DNA of 64,000 bases from an uncultured Flavobacteriales bacterium (GCA_946479285.1 CAMLFH010000002.1:256254-320253); one strand, 5' to 3'. Shown: positions 17,779-26,637, numbered from the stretch's first letter. Program-made: numbers and translations. The notes: a model not told the origin generated them from the letters alone.

Positions 17779-20199
17779 CTATCCTCCACCCGTATTTACG
17801 CGGCCTTTCAAATCGTCTGCTCCGGTTCCTCTTCTGCGGGTTCCGGCAACACTTGTCTTTCCGAATTTGTAGGTAAAGCTTAAAGTTGCAACGCGTGTAT
17901 CCCGTTTCACATCAAAGTATTCTTTGTAGTTAGTGAATGCCACATTTGCGCGGATGTTATTCGTGAAAAAGATATCCGTCCAGGCAAACTTGATGACTCC
18001 CCGGCTTTGCAAAATCTTCTTTTGAAGACCAATTCCCGTATGCCAAATCTCTTTGATGTGGTCAAAAGCATAAATTTCGGGCGTGTGATACGAAGCGTTC
18101 CATTCAATCGACCAGTTTTTCTTCAGTGTAAAAGTATTTATCGTACTCAAAATCAACACTCCTGAACCTCTGTTCTGCAGATTCGTTTCTGCCACACTTC
18201 CGGAGTAAAGTGCAACATAAGCATTGATATTATTGACACTATTCCACCATTTCGTTACCTGGACAGGAGCGGAAATATTCGCATACACCAAATCTGCCCG
18301 TTTCAGGTTGATATTGGTCTGCACGGTCACATTTTGGTTTTCTGTCAGTGGTGCAATCACTTCTGTAATGTTATCTTTCGTTGTGGCAATTCCAGCGTTT
18401 ACAAACAACACATTTTTAAAGGAATATCCCAACTCGAAAGTATAAGTCGTTTGCGGCTTCAGAGTTGGATTTCCTTCTTTGTATGTCGACGGGTCCAGGT
18501 AAAACTTGAACGGATTCAACTGGTCATAACTCGGTCGGTCTATTCTTCTGTTCATGGATAACTCAAAATGGTGTTTTTCCGATGGATTGAAGCCCAGGTA
18601 AGCCGTTGGGAAAATCTGGAAATAACCGGTATCTGAAACAGAATTGCTGGTTCTTTGAATTCCTTTCACATGTGTATATTCTCCACGCGCTCCCAATTGC
18701 AAAGACCACTTTTTCCCTTCGTAATTCCAGGTAAGGTAACCAGCTCCAATGGTTTCCCGGTAAATATAATGATTGCTTTTCGTGGTATCGTAAACCGGCG
18801 CTCCGTTACTTCTGTCATAGAATTCCAAATCATTATCAGCAACCACATAACTCGATTTCAATCCTGCATCCAGGAAATTCTTCGCATTCAAAACCTGGTG
18901 AAGATCTACTTTCGCAGCATGAATCGCCAATTGTCCTTTCAGATCACCAGTGAGAATATACGGGTTTTGGATTGCAATTCCGTTCAGGTTATAATAGCTC
19001 GTGTTGAAGCGCTGATCATTCTTATTCCGATAGGTCGCATAATCCAGATCGGCAGTAATTTCTGAGCCTGCGGAATCCAAAACATGTTTGTAGTTTACAT
19101 TTGCCGAACCGTTGAACCACTTTTCTTTGCGCTCATTCGTTGTCACAAAGCGGGAAGAATTGATATCCTGCTGCATTTGCACGTCCGATTTGTTGATTCC
19201 ATCAATGCTATAGGCGTTGTTCATTCCGTTTACCACAAAGCTTAGCGTGTTCTTCTTGTTCAGTTGGAAATCCATTCCAAAACGTGCGCTGTGATTGGAA
19301 ACCGGGAATTTCAGAAAATTATCCTGGATGTAAGCTCCTCTGAACGTATCCTGTTCGTAAAACCGTCGTTCCAGAACCAAATGGTTAAATCCTTCGCGAT
19401 ACGCATAATTGTACGACCCAAATATATTGATCTTCTTATTTCGATGATTCAGTGAAATTCCGGCCCCGGTTTTCGGGTAAATTCCTTGTCCGTAATTGAC
19501 TGTTGCTGTTCCGTTTGTTCCCAATCGTGTGTCTTTCTTCAAGCGAATATTGATGATTGCAGAACCTGCAGCGTCGTATTTTGCAGACGGATTGCTGATC
19601 AATTCAATTTTGTCAATCGCTGAAGACGGAATTCCACGCAGGTAATTCGCTAAATCTGTTCCGGACATGGGTTGAGCCTTGCCGTCAATCTGCACAATGA
19701 TCCCTCCTTTTCCGTTTAAACTGATATTATCAGTGGAACTGATACTCACTCCCGGCGATTTCTCCAGGATCTCAAAAGCCGACGACCCCGTTGCACTTAA
19801 TGATTGCTCTACATTCAGTACCATCATCCCGGGTTTTCTTTCAATCATCGGTTTTGCAGCTGAAACAGTCACTTCTTCTACCTCTTTGGTTTTATTTTGA
19901 AACCCTAAATTCAAAGACGAAGCTTCCGAAATGCCCATAATTGAAGTTGAAAACTCCGTAAAGTTCTCATGCGTTACCCGTATAAAAACCGAATCTACCG
20001 GGATAATATCAGCCTCAAAACTTCCGTCTTTCTCAGAAACCGCCATCGACAAAAGTGTCGAATCGGTAGAATATACAAACAATACGGCATCTGCTACAAC
20101 TTCGTTTTTGGGATCTGAAATGCGGCCTTTTATCCAAACTTTTTCCTGGGAAAAGGATTGAAAGGAAATGAGCAAACAAATGAGTAGTCCTGTTTTCAT
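17779..20199 (-). CDS. Outer-membrane beta-barrel receptor, TonB-dependent type
   Basis: An 806-aa protein with a signal peptide (to about residue 17, SFQSFSQ), an N-terminal carboxypeptidase-regulatory-like beta-sandwich (about 20-95, WIKGRISDPKNEVVADAVLFVYSTD), a plug domain (about 105-225, with VQIDGKAQPMSG and AGSAIINIRLKK) and a large C-terminal barrel region of the outer_membrane_beta-barrel family 3 type. There is no SusD partner nearby, so a glycan-uptake locus is unlikely. The C-terminal tail is polar and Gly/Arg-rich (TRRRGTGADDLKGR), as in many members. Substrate unknown. Confidence 0.88.
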   Translation of the reverse strand: MKTGLLICLLISFQSFSQEKVWIKGRISDPKNEVVADAVLFVYSTDSTLLSMAVSEKDGSFEADIIPVDSVFIRVTHENFTEFSTSIMGISEASSLNLGFQNKTKEVEEVTVSAAKPMIERKPGMMVLNVEQSLSATGSSAFEILEKSPGVSISSTDNISLNGKGGIIVQIDGKAQPMSGTDLANYLRGIPSSAIDKIELISNPSAKYDAAGSAIINIRLKKDTRLGTNGTATVNYGQGIYPKTGAGISLNHRNKKINIFGSYNYAYREGFNHLVLERRFYEQDTFRGAYIQDNFLKFPVSNHSARFGMDFQLNKKNTLSFVVNGMNNAYSIDGINKSDVQMQQDINSSRFVTTNERKEKWFNGSANVNYKHVLDSAGSEITADLDYATYRNKNDQRFNTSYYNLNGIAIQNPYILTGDLKGQLAIHAAKVDLHQVLNAKNFLDAGLKSSYVVADNDLEFYDRSNGAPVYDTTKSNHYIYRETIGAGYLTWNYEGKKWSLQLGARGEYTHVKGIQRTSNSVSDTGYFQIFPTAYLGFNPSEKHHFELSMNRRIDRPSYDQLNPFKFYLDPSTYKEGNPTLKPQTTYTFELGYSFKNVLFVNAGIATTKDNITEVIAPLTENQNVTVQTNINLKRADLVYANISAPVQVTKWWNSVNNINAYVALYSGSVAETNLQNRGSGVLILSTINTFTLKKNWSIEWNASYHTPEIYAFDHIKEIWHTGIGLQKKILQSRGVIKFAWTDIFFTNNIRANVAFTNYKEYFDVKRDTRVATLSFTYKFGKTSVAGTRRRGTGADDLKGRVNTGGG

Positions 20200-20315
20200 T
20201 GGGATTGATTTTAAACAAAGATTGTCTTATCGAACGGATCTGTTATTAGCTCTTTTTTCATTTGTGACCAACGTTTCAGAAACAAGTCGAACGGTTTTCT
20301 TTTCGGATGAAAGAA

Positions 20316-20417
20316 AAGTTTAAAGAGTTCAAAGGGTTCAAAGAGCTCAATAAATTAAGTTCCATATCTCTTATCAATAATCATTTTTGATTTTGCATTT
20401 TAATTTTGAATTATTTT
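20316..20417. repeat. 9-nt and 7-nt word repeats in a 295-nt gap
   Basis: Four 9-nt units at 20316-20351 (for example GAGTTCAAA then GGGTTCAAA) and five 7-nt units at 20383-20417 (for example ATTTTGC then ATTTTAA) lie between two divergent genes. Nothing else is recognised in the gap 20200-20494. Confidence 0.65.
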
Positions 20418-20494
20418 ATAACTACAACGCTTTAGCAATTAGCCCCTGTTTTTCAGGCAGAAAAAAGAAGTAATTTTAGATTTCAAAGAGAATT

Positions 20495-21373
20495 ATGAGC
20501 AAGCTGAAGGGTGTTATTTTAGTAGGAGTTGGAGCAGCGAGCTATGGAATCCTGGCTACAATCGTAAAGTTTGCAAACAACTCAGGAGCTCACACCAGCG
20601 CATTGACTTTCTACCAGGCATTGGTTGGGGTTGTTTCACTTTTTATCCTGATGACAATCCAGTATAAAAAGCAGCCAGAACTGCCGAAACCTAAAGCGAA
20701 ATCAAAACTAAAACTGCTTCTTTTCGGAATTTCGATGGGTTTGACCAGCTGCCTGTATTACATCTCTATCCAATATGTTTCTGTTTCAATCGGAATTATT
20801 TTATTGATGCAGTCTATTTGGATGAGCGTATTGTGGGAAATGATCCAACAAAGAAAACTGGCACATTGGAGTAAATTAGTCGGCAGTTTGGTTGTTTTGA
20901 TCGGAACGGTTTTTGCCACTAACCTGATCCAGCAGGAGGTGAAACTTTCAGTGATAGGTTTACTTTATGGACTCGCTGCCGCTTTGTCTTACACCATCAG
21001 TCTGCATGCTTCCAATCACGTTGAAAAACAAATTCCCAGCATTACACGCAGTTTTTACCTCGTAACCGGCGGATTCTTAACTGTTGTGGCATTTTGGAAT
21101 GTTCAAATCCCGCCAAACCTGGATTGGATGATCTTCCTGAAATTCGGAATTGTGCTGGGATTATTCGGAACAGTGATCCCTCCTATCTTGTTCACACGAG
21201 GAATTCCTCTGATCGGTTTGGGATTGGCAGGAATTTTAATCGCACTCGAAATACCGGTTTCGATCCTTTCTGCACATTTGGTGTTGAAAGAACAGATTTC
21301 AATCATGCAGTGGTTCGGAGTTTTCCTGATTATTGCGACTGTGGTTTTTATGAACAGCAGGAAGACAGAATGA
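20495..21373 (+). CDS. EamA/DMT-superfamily transporter
   Basis: A 292-aa integral membrane protein with about ten hydrophobic segments in two similar halves, the drug/metabolite transporter (EamA) layout. The first half begins GVILVGVGAASYGILATIVKFA, with the small-residue packing typical of the family, and the second has GLLYGLAAALSYTISLHAS. Exporters of amino acids or metabolites are common in the family; the substrate is not predictable. The stop codon lies inside a hairpin shared with the following convergent gene. Confidence 0.88.
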   Translation: MSKLKGVILVGVGAASYGILATIVKFANNSGAHTSALTFYQALVGVVSLFILMTIQYKKQPELPKPKAKSKLKLLLFGISMGLTSCLYYISIQYVSVSIGIILLMQSIWMSVLWEMIQQRKLAHWSKLVGSLVVLIGTVFATNLIQQEVKLSVIGLLYGLAAALSYTISLHASNHVEKQIPSITRSFYLVTGGFLTVVAFWNVQIPPNLDWMIFLKFGIVLGLFGTVIPPILFTRGIPLIGLGLAGILIALEIPVSILSAHLVLKEQISIMQWFGVFLIIATVVFMNSRKTE

Positions 21374-21418
21374 GAATGAGGATTCGTTCTCTCATTCTGT
21401 TTTCTGTTTCTCATTCTG
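21366..21418. terminator. Hairpin with one arm and two alternative partners
   Basis: CAGAATGAGA (21366-21375) can pair with TCTCATTCTG at 21390-21399 or with an identical copy at 21409-21418. It spans the DMT stop codon and ends just before the convergent small gene, so it probably terminates both transcripts. Confidence 0.55.
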
Positions 21419-21421
21419 TTA

Positions 21422-21625
21422 TCAATTCTCCCAGCCGCAGAGTTTCAATCCCAGTTTTTCGGCTTCTGAAACGGAAGTTTTTTTCACTTCGTGTTTGCAG
21501 TTATTGAGTCCGCGGCAATCCCGTTTGTAGTGGAATGCAACAGAATTGGGGGAATCGCAGATATAGACAGTTCCATCTCCTGAAGAGAAACAAAACGCAA
21601 GAGCAATCGCTAAGAGGAGTTTCAT
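21422..21625 (-). CDS. Small secreted Cys-containing protein
   Basis: I use the ATG at 21625, giving 67 aa, because it begins a signal peptide (MKLLLAIALAFCFSSGDG); the frame is open further upstream but that part is polar and lacks a signal. The mature part is about 48 residues with Cys in YICDS, RDCRGLNNC and LCGWE and the phrase VSEAEKLGLKLCGW, a layout like short Ada-type or zinc-ribbon-like domains found as YHxxxC...C...A..G..PC in Bacteroidota secreted proteins. Possibly metal-binding or disulfide-stabilised in the periplasm. Specific function unknown. Confidence 0.65.
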   Translation of the reverse strand: MKLLLAIALAFCFSSGDGTVYICDSPNSVAFHYKRDCRGLNNCKHEVKKTSVSEAEKLGLKLCGWEN

Positions 21626-21832
21626 GTGAATAATTTGGTTTCGTAAGTAACAATTGTCGGTGAATATACTCAATCTGCTAATTTTCAGCGCTTTTTTTTG
21701 CATTTTTCAGAGGAAACCCTAAACGAATATCGTGCGTAACATACTTGGATTCGATTAACATTGTCCATACAGAAATCTTCCTATTCACTTATTTCAGGAG
21801 CAAAAGAAAGTAAGTCAATCTTCGAAATTCAC

Positions 21833-21840
21833 TAACTTTG
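21833..21840 (+). promoter_or_regulatory. -7 box of trmD
   Basis: TAACTTTG matches TAnnTTTG exactly and ends 4 nt before the trmD start codon, so the transcript would begin at or inside the start codon (leaderless). Confidence 0.6.
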
Positions 21841-21844
21841 CCTC

Positions 21845-22537
21845 ATGCGATTTGATATTCTTACCATTCTTCCGGAACTTTTAGAAGGACCTTTCAATGT
21901 TTCCATGATGAAACGTGCACAAGATCGCGGCCTTTTGGAAATTCACATTCACAATATCCGCGATTATTCGACAGACAAGCACAAGAATGTTGATGACTAC
22001 CAATACGGCGGCGGAGCAGGAATGGTCATGGCTATCCAGCCGATTGTAACGATTATCGAAAAGCTCAAAGCTGAGCGCAGCTATGACGAAATCATCTACA
22101 TGACTCCTGATGGCGAATTATTGGAGCAGCGTCACAGTAATTCCTGGAGTCTGAAAGAGAATATTATGATCCTTTGCGGACATTACAAAGGAGTAGACGA
22201 ACGCATTCGTGAGCATTACATTACGAAAGAAATTTCGATCGGATCTTATGTTTTGACGGGCGGTGAATTGGCTGCTGCAGTTGTTGTTGACAGCATCGGT
22301 AGATTGATTCCAGGTGTTATGAACGATGAAACCTCTGCATTGACAGACAGTTTCCAGGATGATTTACTTTCTCCGCCGGTTTATACACGTCCGCCGGAAT
22401 TTAACGGCTGGAAAGTCCCGGATGTTTTATTATCAGGTGACTTTGGGAAAATTGAGCAATGGAGAGAACAGCAGGCCATTGAACGAACCCGCATTCGCAG
22501 GCCTGATCTCTATAAAAAGTTTAGCGGAGAGGAATAA
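21845..22537 (+). CDS. trmD: tRNA (guanine37-N1)-methyltransferase
   Basis: A 230-aa SPOUT-family knotted methyltransferase that methylates G37 of tRNAs with a CNN-type anticodon, preventing frameshifts. Family marks: [13 protein letters not shown] at the start, [11 protein letters not shown] (about 58-68), the knot segments [13 protein letters not shown] (about 112-124) and [14 protein letters not shown] (about 134-147). Usual neighbours rpsP, rimM and rplS are not here. It abuts the convergent DUF1275 gene with no intergenic base, the two stop codons making TAATTA. Confidence 0.96.
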   Translation: MRFDILTILPELLEGPFNVSMMKRAQDRGLLEIHIHNIRDYSTDKHKNVDDYQYGGGAGMVMAIQPIVTIIEKLKAERSYDEIIYMTPDGELLEQRHSNSWSLKENIMILCGHYKGVDERIREHYITKEISIGSYVLTGGELAAAVVVDSIGRLIPGVMNDETSALTDSFQDDLLSPPVYTRPPEFNGWKVPDVLLSGDFGKIEQWREQQAIERTRIRRPDLYKKFSGEE

Positions 22538-23350
22538 TTACTTACTCTCTAAAACCCCGTTTTTCTTTGTCGTCTGTTTGATCGAACTTTGGATTTTTTC
22601 CAATCGCTCTTTCAAATTTATATCGTGTTTCTTTTTATTCACAAAGAATGGAATGTAGGTTTTCGCAAAGTCATAAGTCAAAACTCCTAACATAGCTGCG
22701 GAAATGAAATAAAACACCTGGAACTGCACATAGTGAATGATCAATCCTGAAAAAATTCCTCCTGCGAGGTAAGACCCCATGATTGCAGCCATCAATTTTG
22801 TTTTCTCAACAACCTGCACATTCATTCGGTATTTCTTCTTGGTAAGCATGGATAAATGCAGGGCCAAATCGGTGGTCAGTCCTGTTAAATGAGTTGTTTT
22901 CACCTGGAAATTGGAAATACTTGCCGTTAACCCGTTTTGAAGTCCCATGGAGAATAAAAGCACCGAAACCAGTATTTCTGTCTGAGTCAATGTTTCAGTG
23001 TAGAAAAACTGACCGTAAATTCCCACAAAAACAAAACACAGAATTTCAAGCACCATGGGGATACTGTGTGAAACAAAGGCATTCTTCTTCGTACTGTTAA
23101 TGATCAGGTTATTTGATAAAAAACTACCTGAAAAAAACAGGAGAATCCAAAAAAGGACTACGAGCATCTGAAACCATTTCCCATCGGCAATTTCCTGCGC
23201 CAGGATGGCAAAATGACCTGTTAAATTCGACGTAAAGGAATAAAACAAAACCAATGATGCAACGTTCACCATACCGGCAATTATTGCTGTGAAAACTCCC
23301 AATCTCAGGTTGTCCTGAAATGTTCTGCTATTACTATATCTGCGAAGCAT
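22538..23350 (-). CDS. YoaK/DUF1275-family membrane protein
   Basis: A 270-aa protein with about six hydrophobic segments and the DUF1275 hallmarks: DNLRLGVFTAIIAGMVNVASLVLF at the N-terminus, YSFTSNLTGHF, and FSMGLQNGLTASIS followed by TTHLTGLTTDLA. The N-terminal GVFTAIIAG differs slightly from the usual. The C-terminal 30 residues are charged and probably cytoplasmic. Transport function has been suggested for the family but is not established to my knowledge. It is last in a leftward series after the lipocalin-like gene, separated by two hairpins. Confidence 0.85.
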   Translation of the reverse strand: MLRRYSNSRTFQDNLRLGVFTAIIAGMVNVASLVLFYSFTSNLTGHFAILAQEIADGKWFQMLVVLFWILLFFSGSFLSNNLIINSTKKNAFVSHSIPMVLEILCFVFVGIYGQFFYTETLTQTEILVSVLLFSMGLQNGLTASISNFQVKTTHLTGLTTDLALHLSMLTKKKYRMNVQVVEKTKLMAAIMGSYLAGGIFSGLIIHYVQFQVFYFISAAMLGVLTYDFAKTYIPFFVNKKKHDINLKERLEKIQSSIKQTTKKNGVLESK

Positions 23351-23376
23351 ATTATTTTACTTATATTATTCTGTAA

Positions 23377-23414
23377 ATCCGCTGTGGCGGATATCTATCG
23401 AAAGCAGTGCTTTC
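23377..23414. repeat. Two adjacent compact hairpins
   Basis: ATCCGC/GCGGAT with a 4-nt loop (23377-23392) and GAAAGCA/TGCTTTC with a 1-nt centre (23400-23414). The second ends at the base before the stop codon of the lipocalin-like gene. A similar tandem pair lies at 52665-52712. Confidence 0.65.
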
Positions 23415-23873
23415 TCATATTTTTTTAAGTGTAATCTTCACAATTCCGCGTGCGTGCACATCGGTATCAAAATGAAGAACCAATTCGTTTTTCTTTAATG
23501 ATTCAACAGAATAAACCTCTGTCGTTCCATCGTTATTGAGTAAAGTCAGGATTCGTCCCCTGTCTTTAAGCCGCCATTTTGCCTGGTGCTCTTTCCCGCA
23601 TCGTTCGTGCAGCTTGATGCTGTAATTCCTTTTGAAAGTCCAGTTTTCAAACTCATGAATGACTAAATGATTGGCAATGTCTACGCGTTCATCTGCGTCA
23701 ATTTCCTGCTTTACCTTTTCATCCACATTATTTCTGTCATACACCCATGAAACCTCCTTCCACTCTCCCACGATCGCAACCTCAGGATAAGCGGCATGAC
23801 TGAATACATAGTAGCCGAAAGAACTCAGGGTGAGCACTGCAACAAAGGCCGATATGACTAATTTCCGTTTCAT
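23415..23873 (-). CDS. Lipocalin-like exported protein
   Basis: A 152-aa protein with an N-terminal hydrophobic signal or anchor (about 5-24). The remainder is a small beta-barrel-like domain with IVGEWKEVSWVYD near its start and alternating beta strands (WRLKDRGRILTLLNNDGTTEVYSVESLKKNELVLHF, in part), the pattern of Bacteroidota lipocalin-like domains. Ligand unknown. The start overlaps the end of the universal-stress gene by 4 nt, so translation is coupled. It belongs to the kinase/regulator module at 23.4-26.5 kb. Confidence 0.65.
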   Translation of the reverse strand: MKRKLVISAFVAVLTLSSFGYYVFSHAAYPEVAIVGEWKEVSWVYDRNNVDEKVKQEIDADERVDIANHLVIHEFENWTFKRNYSIKLHERCGKEHQAKWRLKDRGRILTLLNNDGTTEVYSVESLKKNELVLHFDTDVHARGIVKITLKKI

Positions 23874-24352
23874 ATTAATGCGGTAACATATGTTTGATTG
23901 GATTTATTGGAATATTGATTGGTATCCCAGGCAATCAACTGTTTCTTGATCTTTGACTTGTGAAGGAATGGAATAACGTCCATGCTTTTCTTGTGAGACC
24001 AATCGAAGTTTAATTCATACGGGATAACGATTCGGTCAATCTTATTGGTTTCTGTAAATTGTTCGAATGAACTTTGGGTGAAGCCGCTGAAAAAGACAAT
24101 ATGGACTGATGCTACTTTTGCACCCAGTTCCTTTTCCATTTCCCCCAACTTTTGAAGGTATTCCTTTCCGGCCATTTCAATTTTCAAATCGCTTTGATCA
24201 AAAAAGAGCAAGTCCGAAATAGAATTGGAAAGATAGATTCCATGCACCAGGAGTACATTGATAGAATCCTCTGCCTGAAATTGAAGTAATGCTTTAAGCG
24301 GTTCCAATGAAGAAACTTTAAAGTCTGTCGGTATCAAAATTGTTGTTGCCAT
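23870..24352 (-). CDS. Universal stress protein-like
   Basis: A 160-aa cytoplasmic protein. The N-terminus TILIPTDFKVSSLEPLKALLQF follows the USP fold's first strand and helix (usually ILVPTDFS...A...A). The middle contains LLVHGIYL and the end DRIVIPYELN. The usual ATP-binding GxxGxx(9)GS motif is absent, so it may not bind ATP in the usual way. It forms a two-gene unit with the lipocalin-like gene (4-nt overlap). A strong promoter with a triple direct repeat lies directly upstream. Confidence 0.65.
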   Translation of the reverse strand: MATTILIPTDFKVSSLEPLKALLQFQAEDSINVLLVHGIYLSNSISDLLFFDQSDLKIEMAGKEYLQKLGEMEKELGAKVASVHIVFFSGFTQSSFEQFTETNKIDRIVIPYELNFDWSHKKSMDVIPFLHKSKIKKQLIAWDTNQYSNKSNQTYVTALI

Positions 24353-24368
24353 CTCTATTTGTTTTGAA

Positions 24369-24376
24369 CAAAGTTA
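24369..24376 (-). promoter_or_regulatory. -7 box of the universal-stress gene
   Basis: Read leftward, TAACTTTG fits TAnnTTTG exactly. It lies 17 nt before the ATG at 24352 and 17 nt downstream of the triple 11-bp repeat. Confidence 0.65.
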
Positions 24377-24393
24377 GAGCTGCACCTTAAGGA

Positions 24394-24426
24394 TGAGATA
24401 AGAAGGGGATTAGAACGGGATTAGAA
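24394..24426 (-). promoter_or_regulatory. Triple 11-bp direct repeat, candidate response-regulator box
   Basis: Read leftward, three tandem 11-nt units follow each other: TTCTAATCCCG, TTCTAATCCCC and TTCTTATCTCA. The 11-bp period places them on one face of the helix, as in PhoB/OmpR boxes. They replace the -33 element of the promoter at 24369-24376. The OmpR-family regulator gene of the same cluster is the obvious candidate binder; binding is inference. Confidence 0.6.
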
Positions 24427-24445
24427 TTTTAGTTTTAACTTTTCT

Positions 24446-25813
24446 TTAGGTTTTATAAGGAATAACAAGACTAACCAAAGTACCTTTTTCTTCTTCAGAA
24501 TAGACAATGATCTTTCCTTTGTGCTGGCGCATAATGTTCCTGGTTAGCGGTAGTCCAATTCCGTATCCCTCAAAAGAAGTTGTATTGGAGGCTCTGAAAA
24601 AAGGATCGTAAATATGACTCAAATCCTGCGGAGGAATCCCGATTCCAAGATCCTGAACATGAATGGAGATATGTTCTTTGGTATGTGTGAGGTAAATCTT
24701 TACTTCTTCATTTTCCGAATATTTACTTGCATTCAATAGCACATTCGACAAGGCTAATTGTAATAGCTGTGAATTCCCCTTTATTTCCAGCGCATCCAGA
24801 TTTTCCGGAAGACATCCAAAATCGAATCGGATCTTATTACCGGGGATAATCCGGTTGACAGTTTCTATTGTTTCAAAGATCAGTTCATCGACCCGCAGGT
24901 TCTCGATGGTCATCTTCTTCCCGTCGAAACCTGTTTGAGCCAGGAACAACAAAGCCTTTGTCTTTTTATTCAATTTCTCTGCCTGTTCCAGAATATGACT
25001 CAATGCTGTCTTATAATCTTCGGAACTTCTTTCTTTACTCAGCATTAAATCCGCCTGCCCAATAATACTTGTTAAAGGCGTATTTAATTCGTGAGAGGCA
25101 TTGCTAATAAAGTTGTTCTGGGTTTCAAAACTCGTCTCAAGTCGATCAAGCATATTGTTCATTGTCTGAATCAACTCGCCCAATTCGTCGCCTTCCTGTT
25201 TATTTTCAATTCTAAAATTCAGGTTTTCAGTTCCAATTGTATGAACGCTGGTACTAAGATCAGTAATTGGTTTAATTAATCGCTTTGAAAGCCACAATGA
25301 AACCATGATGATCAAAAGTACCGCGGAGAAGAACATCGAAATAAGCAATCCTCCCAGGTAATTTTTATACTTCGTATAATACATGTTCTTTGCAGAAGTA
25401 TAAACGACATAACTTTTCCCCTGCTTTGAAACATAAAGTTTCCCGTATTTCAATAAATTTCCGTTCCGCTCCTGGCTATATTTTTGCTCAATAACTCGGT
25501 GAATAAAGTTCGAATCTTCCAGCACATGCTTCGTACTCAAAATGGGAATTCTACGTTCGTTTAGTTCTACAACGGTGCTTCTTTCCTCCGGTAATTTCTC
25601 CAGGTATTCCTGTTTGAACTCTTTCACGAATTCTTTATCCCCCCGGTGGTCCAATTCAATCCGTATAGTAGTATTTGTCCGCGTTTTAAGTCGGTCGTAA
25701 AAATCGTTGAACACATAATTGGATGATAGTACATAAACAAAAGCACTAAAAATTAGTACCAACACAGCGAATGTGGTACTCAACAACCAAATGATCCGAA
25801 CACGAATTTTCAT
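24446..25813 (-). CDS. Sensor histidine kinase
   Basis: A 455-aa membrane kinase: transmembrane helix 1 at about 8-30, a periplasmic sensor of about 120 residues, transmembrane helix 2 at about 152-175, a HAMP linker (KRLIKPITDLSTSV), the dimerisation/phosphoacceptor helix FISNASHELNTPLTSIIG with His241, and a HATPase with N box (LSNVLLNASKYS), G1 (VQDLGIGIPPQ), F and G2 (YGIGLPLTRNI). It partners the response regulator whose gene overlaps its start by 4 nt. The signal is unknown. Its 3' end is 93 nt from the universal-stress unit it may control. Confidence 0.95.
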   Translation of the reverse strand: MKIRVRIIWLLSTTFAVLVLIFSAFVYVLSSNYVFNDFYDRLKTRTNTTIRIELDHRGDKEFVKEFKQEYLEKLPEERSTVVELNERRIPILSTKHVLEDSNFIHRVIEQKYSQERNGNLLKYGKLYVSKQGKSYVVYTSAKNMYYTKYKNYLGGLLISMFFSAVLLIIMVSLWLSKRLIKPITDLSTSVHTIGTENLNFRIENKQEGDELGELIQTMNNMLDRLETSFETQNNFISNASHELNTPLTSIIGQADLMLSKERSSEDYKTALSHILEQAEKLNKKTKALLFLAQTGFDGKKMTIENLRVDELIFETIETVNRIIPGNKIRFDFGCLPENLDALEIKGNSQLLQLALSNVLLNASKYSENEEVKIYLTHTKEHISIHVQDLGIGIPPQDLSHIYDPFFRASNTTSFEGYGIGLPLTRNIMRQHKGKIIVYSEEEKGTLVSLVIPYKT

Positions 25814-26493
25814 TCTTCTTCACGCATTACATAACCCATTCCAATAACGGTATGAATCAATTTCGAACCGCCAAACTGTATCAATTTCTTCCGCAGGTAA
25901 TTCACATAAACATCTACCACATTTGTACCCGATTCAAAATCTATCCCCCAAACCTCTTCCAGGATATCCATTCGGGAAAACACTTTGCGCGGACTCATAA
26001 TAAACAATAACAGCAATCTGTATTCTGTCGATGTGAGAGTAATTAAGTTTCCATTTCGGGTCACCGTTTTTCGATCATCATTAATGACCAGATCATCAAA
26101 ATGAAAGAGTGTTGTATTATTGGTTGCCTGATTTTCAATTCTTCTTAGCAGTGAACGGACACGCGCATTCAATTCGATAAACTTAAATGGTTTTGGCAAA
26201 TAATCGTCTGCACCAGAGTCTAGTCCGAGCGCAACATTTTCAGGAGTTCCAAGAGCTGTAAGCATTAGAATTGGAATCTGGCTTGTTTCTCGGATCTTTG
26301 AACAAACCTGGATACCATTCAATCCCGGAAGCATAATATCTAAAATGATCAAATCCGGATTCCAAAAATGAAATTCATCCAGGCCTTTTAATCCGGTATT
26401 GGCAATTTTCGTGTCGAAGTTCTCCTCTGTTAATCCTTTCTGAACCAATGAACTAATTTGTGGATCGTCTTCGATAATCAATATTTTTTTCAC
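25810..26493 (-). CDS. OmpR/PhoB-family response regulator
   Basis: I start at the GTG at 26493, giving 227 aa (KKILIIEDDPQ...), since an alternative upstream GTG (26544) would add 17 hydrophobic residues foreign to the family. Receiver domain 1-115 has the acidic pocket EDD at 8-10, phosphoacceptor Asp52 in LIILDIMLPG, and Lys in LPKPFKFIEL. A winged-helix DNA-binding domain follows (about 130-227, LTSTEYRLLLLF, RMDILEEVWG, VVDVYVNYLRKKL). The 4-nt overlap with the kinase gene indicates an operon. Candidate target: the 11-bp repeats at 24394-24426. Confidence 0.95.
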   Translation of the reverse strand: MKKILIIEDDPQISSLVQKGLTEENFDTKIANTGLKGLDEFHFWNPDLIILDIMLPGLNGIQVCSKIRETSQIPILMLTALGTPENVALGLDSGADDYLPKPFKFIELNARVRSLLRRIENQATNNTTLFHFDDLVINDDRKTVTRNGNLITLTSTEYRLLLLFIMSPRKVFSRMDILEEVWGIDFESGTNVVDVYVNYLRKKLIQFGGSKLIHTVIGMGYVMREEE

Positions 26494-26597
26494 AGAAAAT
26501 GGATTGAGTGATAAAATTAAGAAAAAAGAGCAGATGGAAAACACACCAAACTCAAAACAATAATCAACTAAAAAACAAACACTTAACCCCGAATCTG

Positions 26598-26637
26598 TTC
26601 ACAAATTAGTAAACAAGTAAATTATCGAATTTTAAAA
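26598..26637. repeat. 8-nt word repeat, copy A of a two-copy element
   Basis: Five 8-nt units: TTCACAAA, TTAGTAAA, CAAGTAAA and two more start at 26598 and recur every 8 nt. The locus at 45870 has the same succession of units (TTCGCAAA, TTAGCGAA, CAAGCGAA). Located in the divergent gap between the response-regulator and ArsR genes. Confidence 0.75.
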
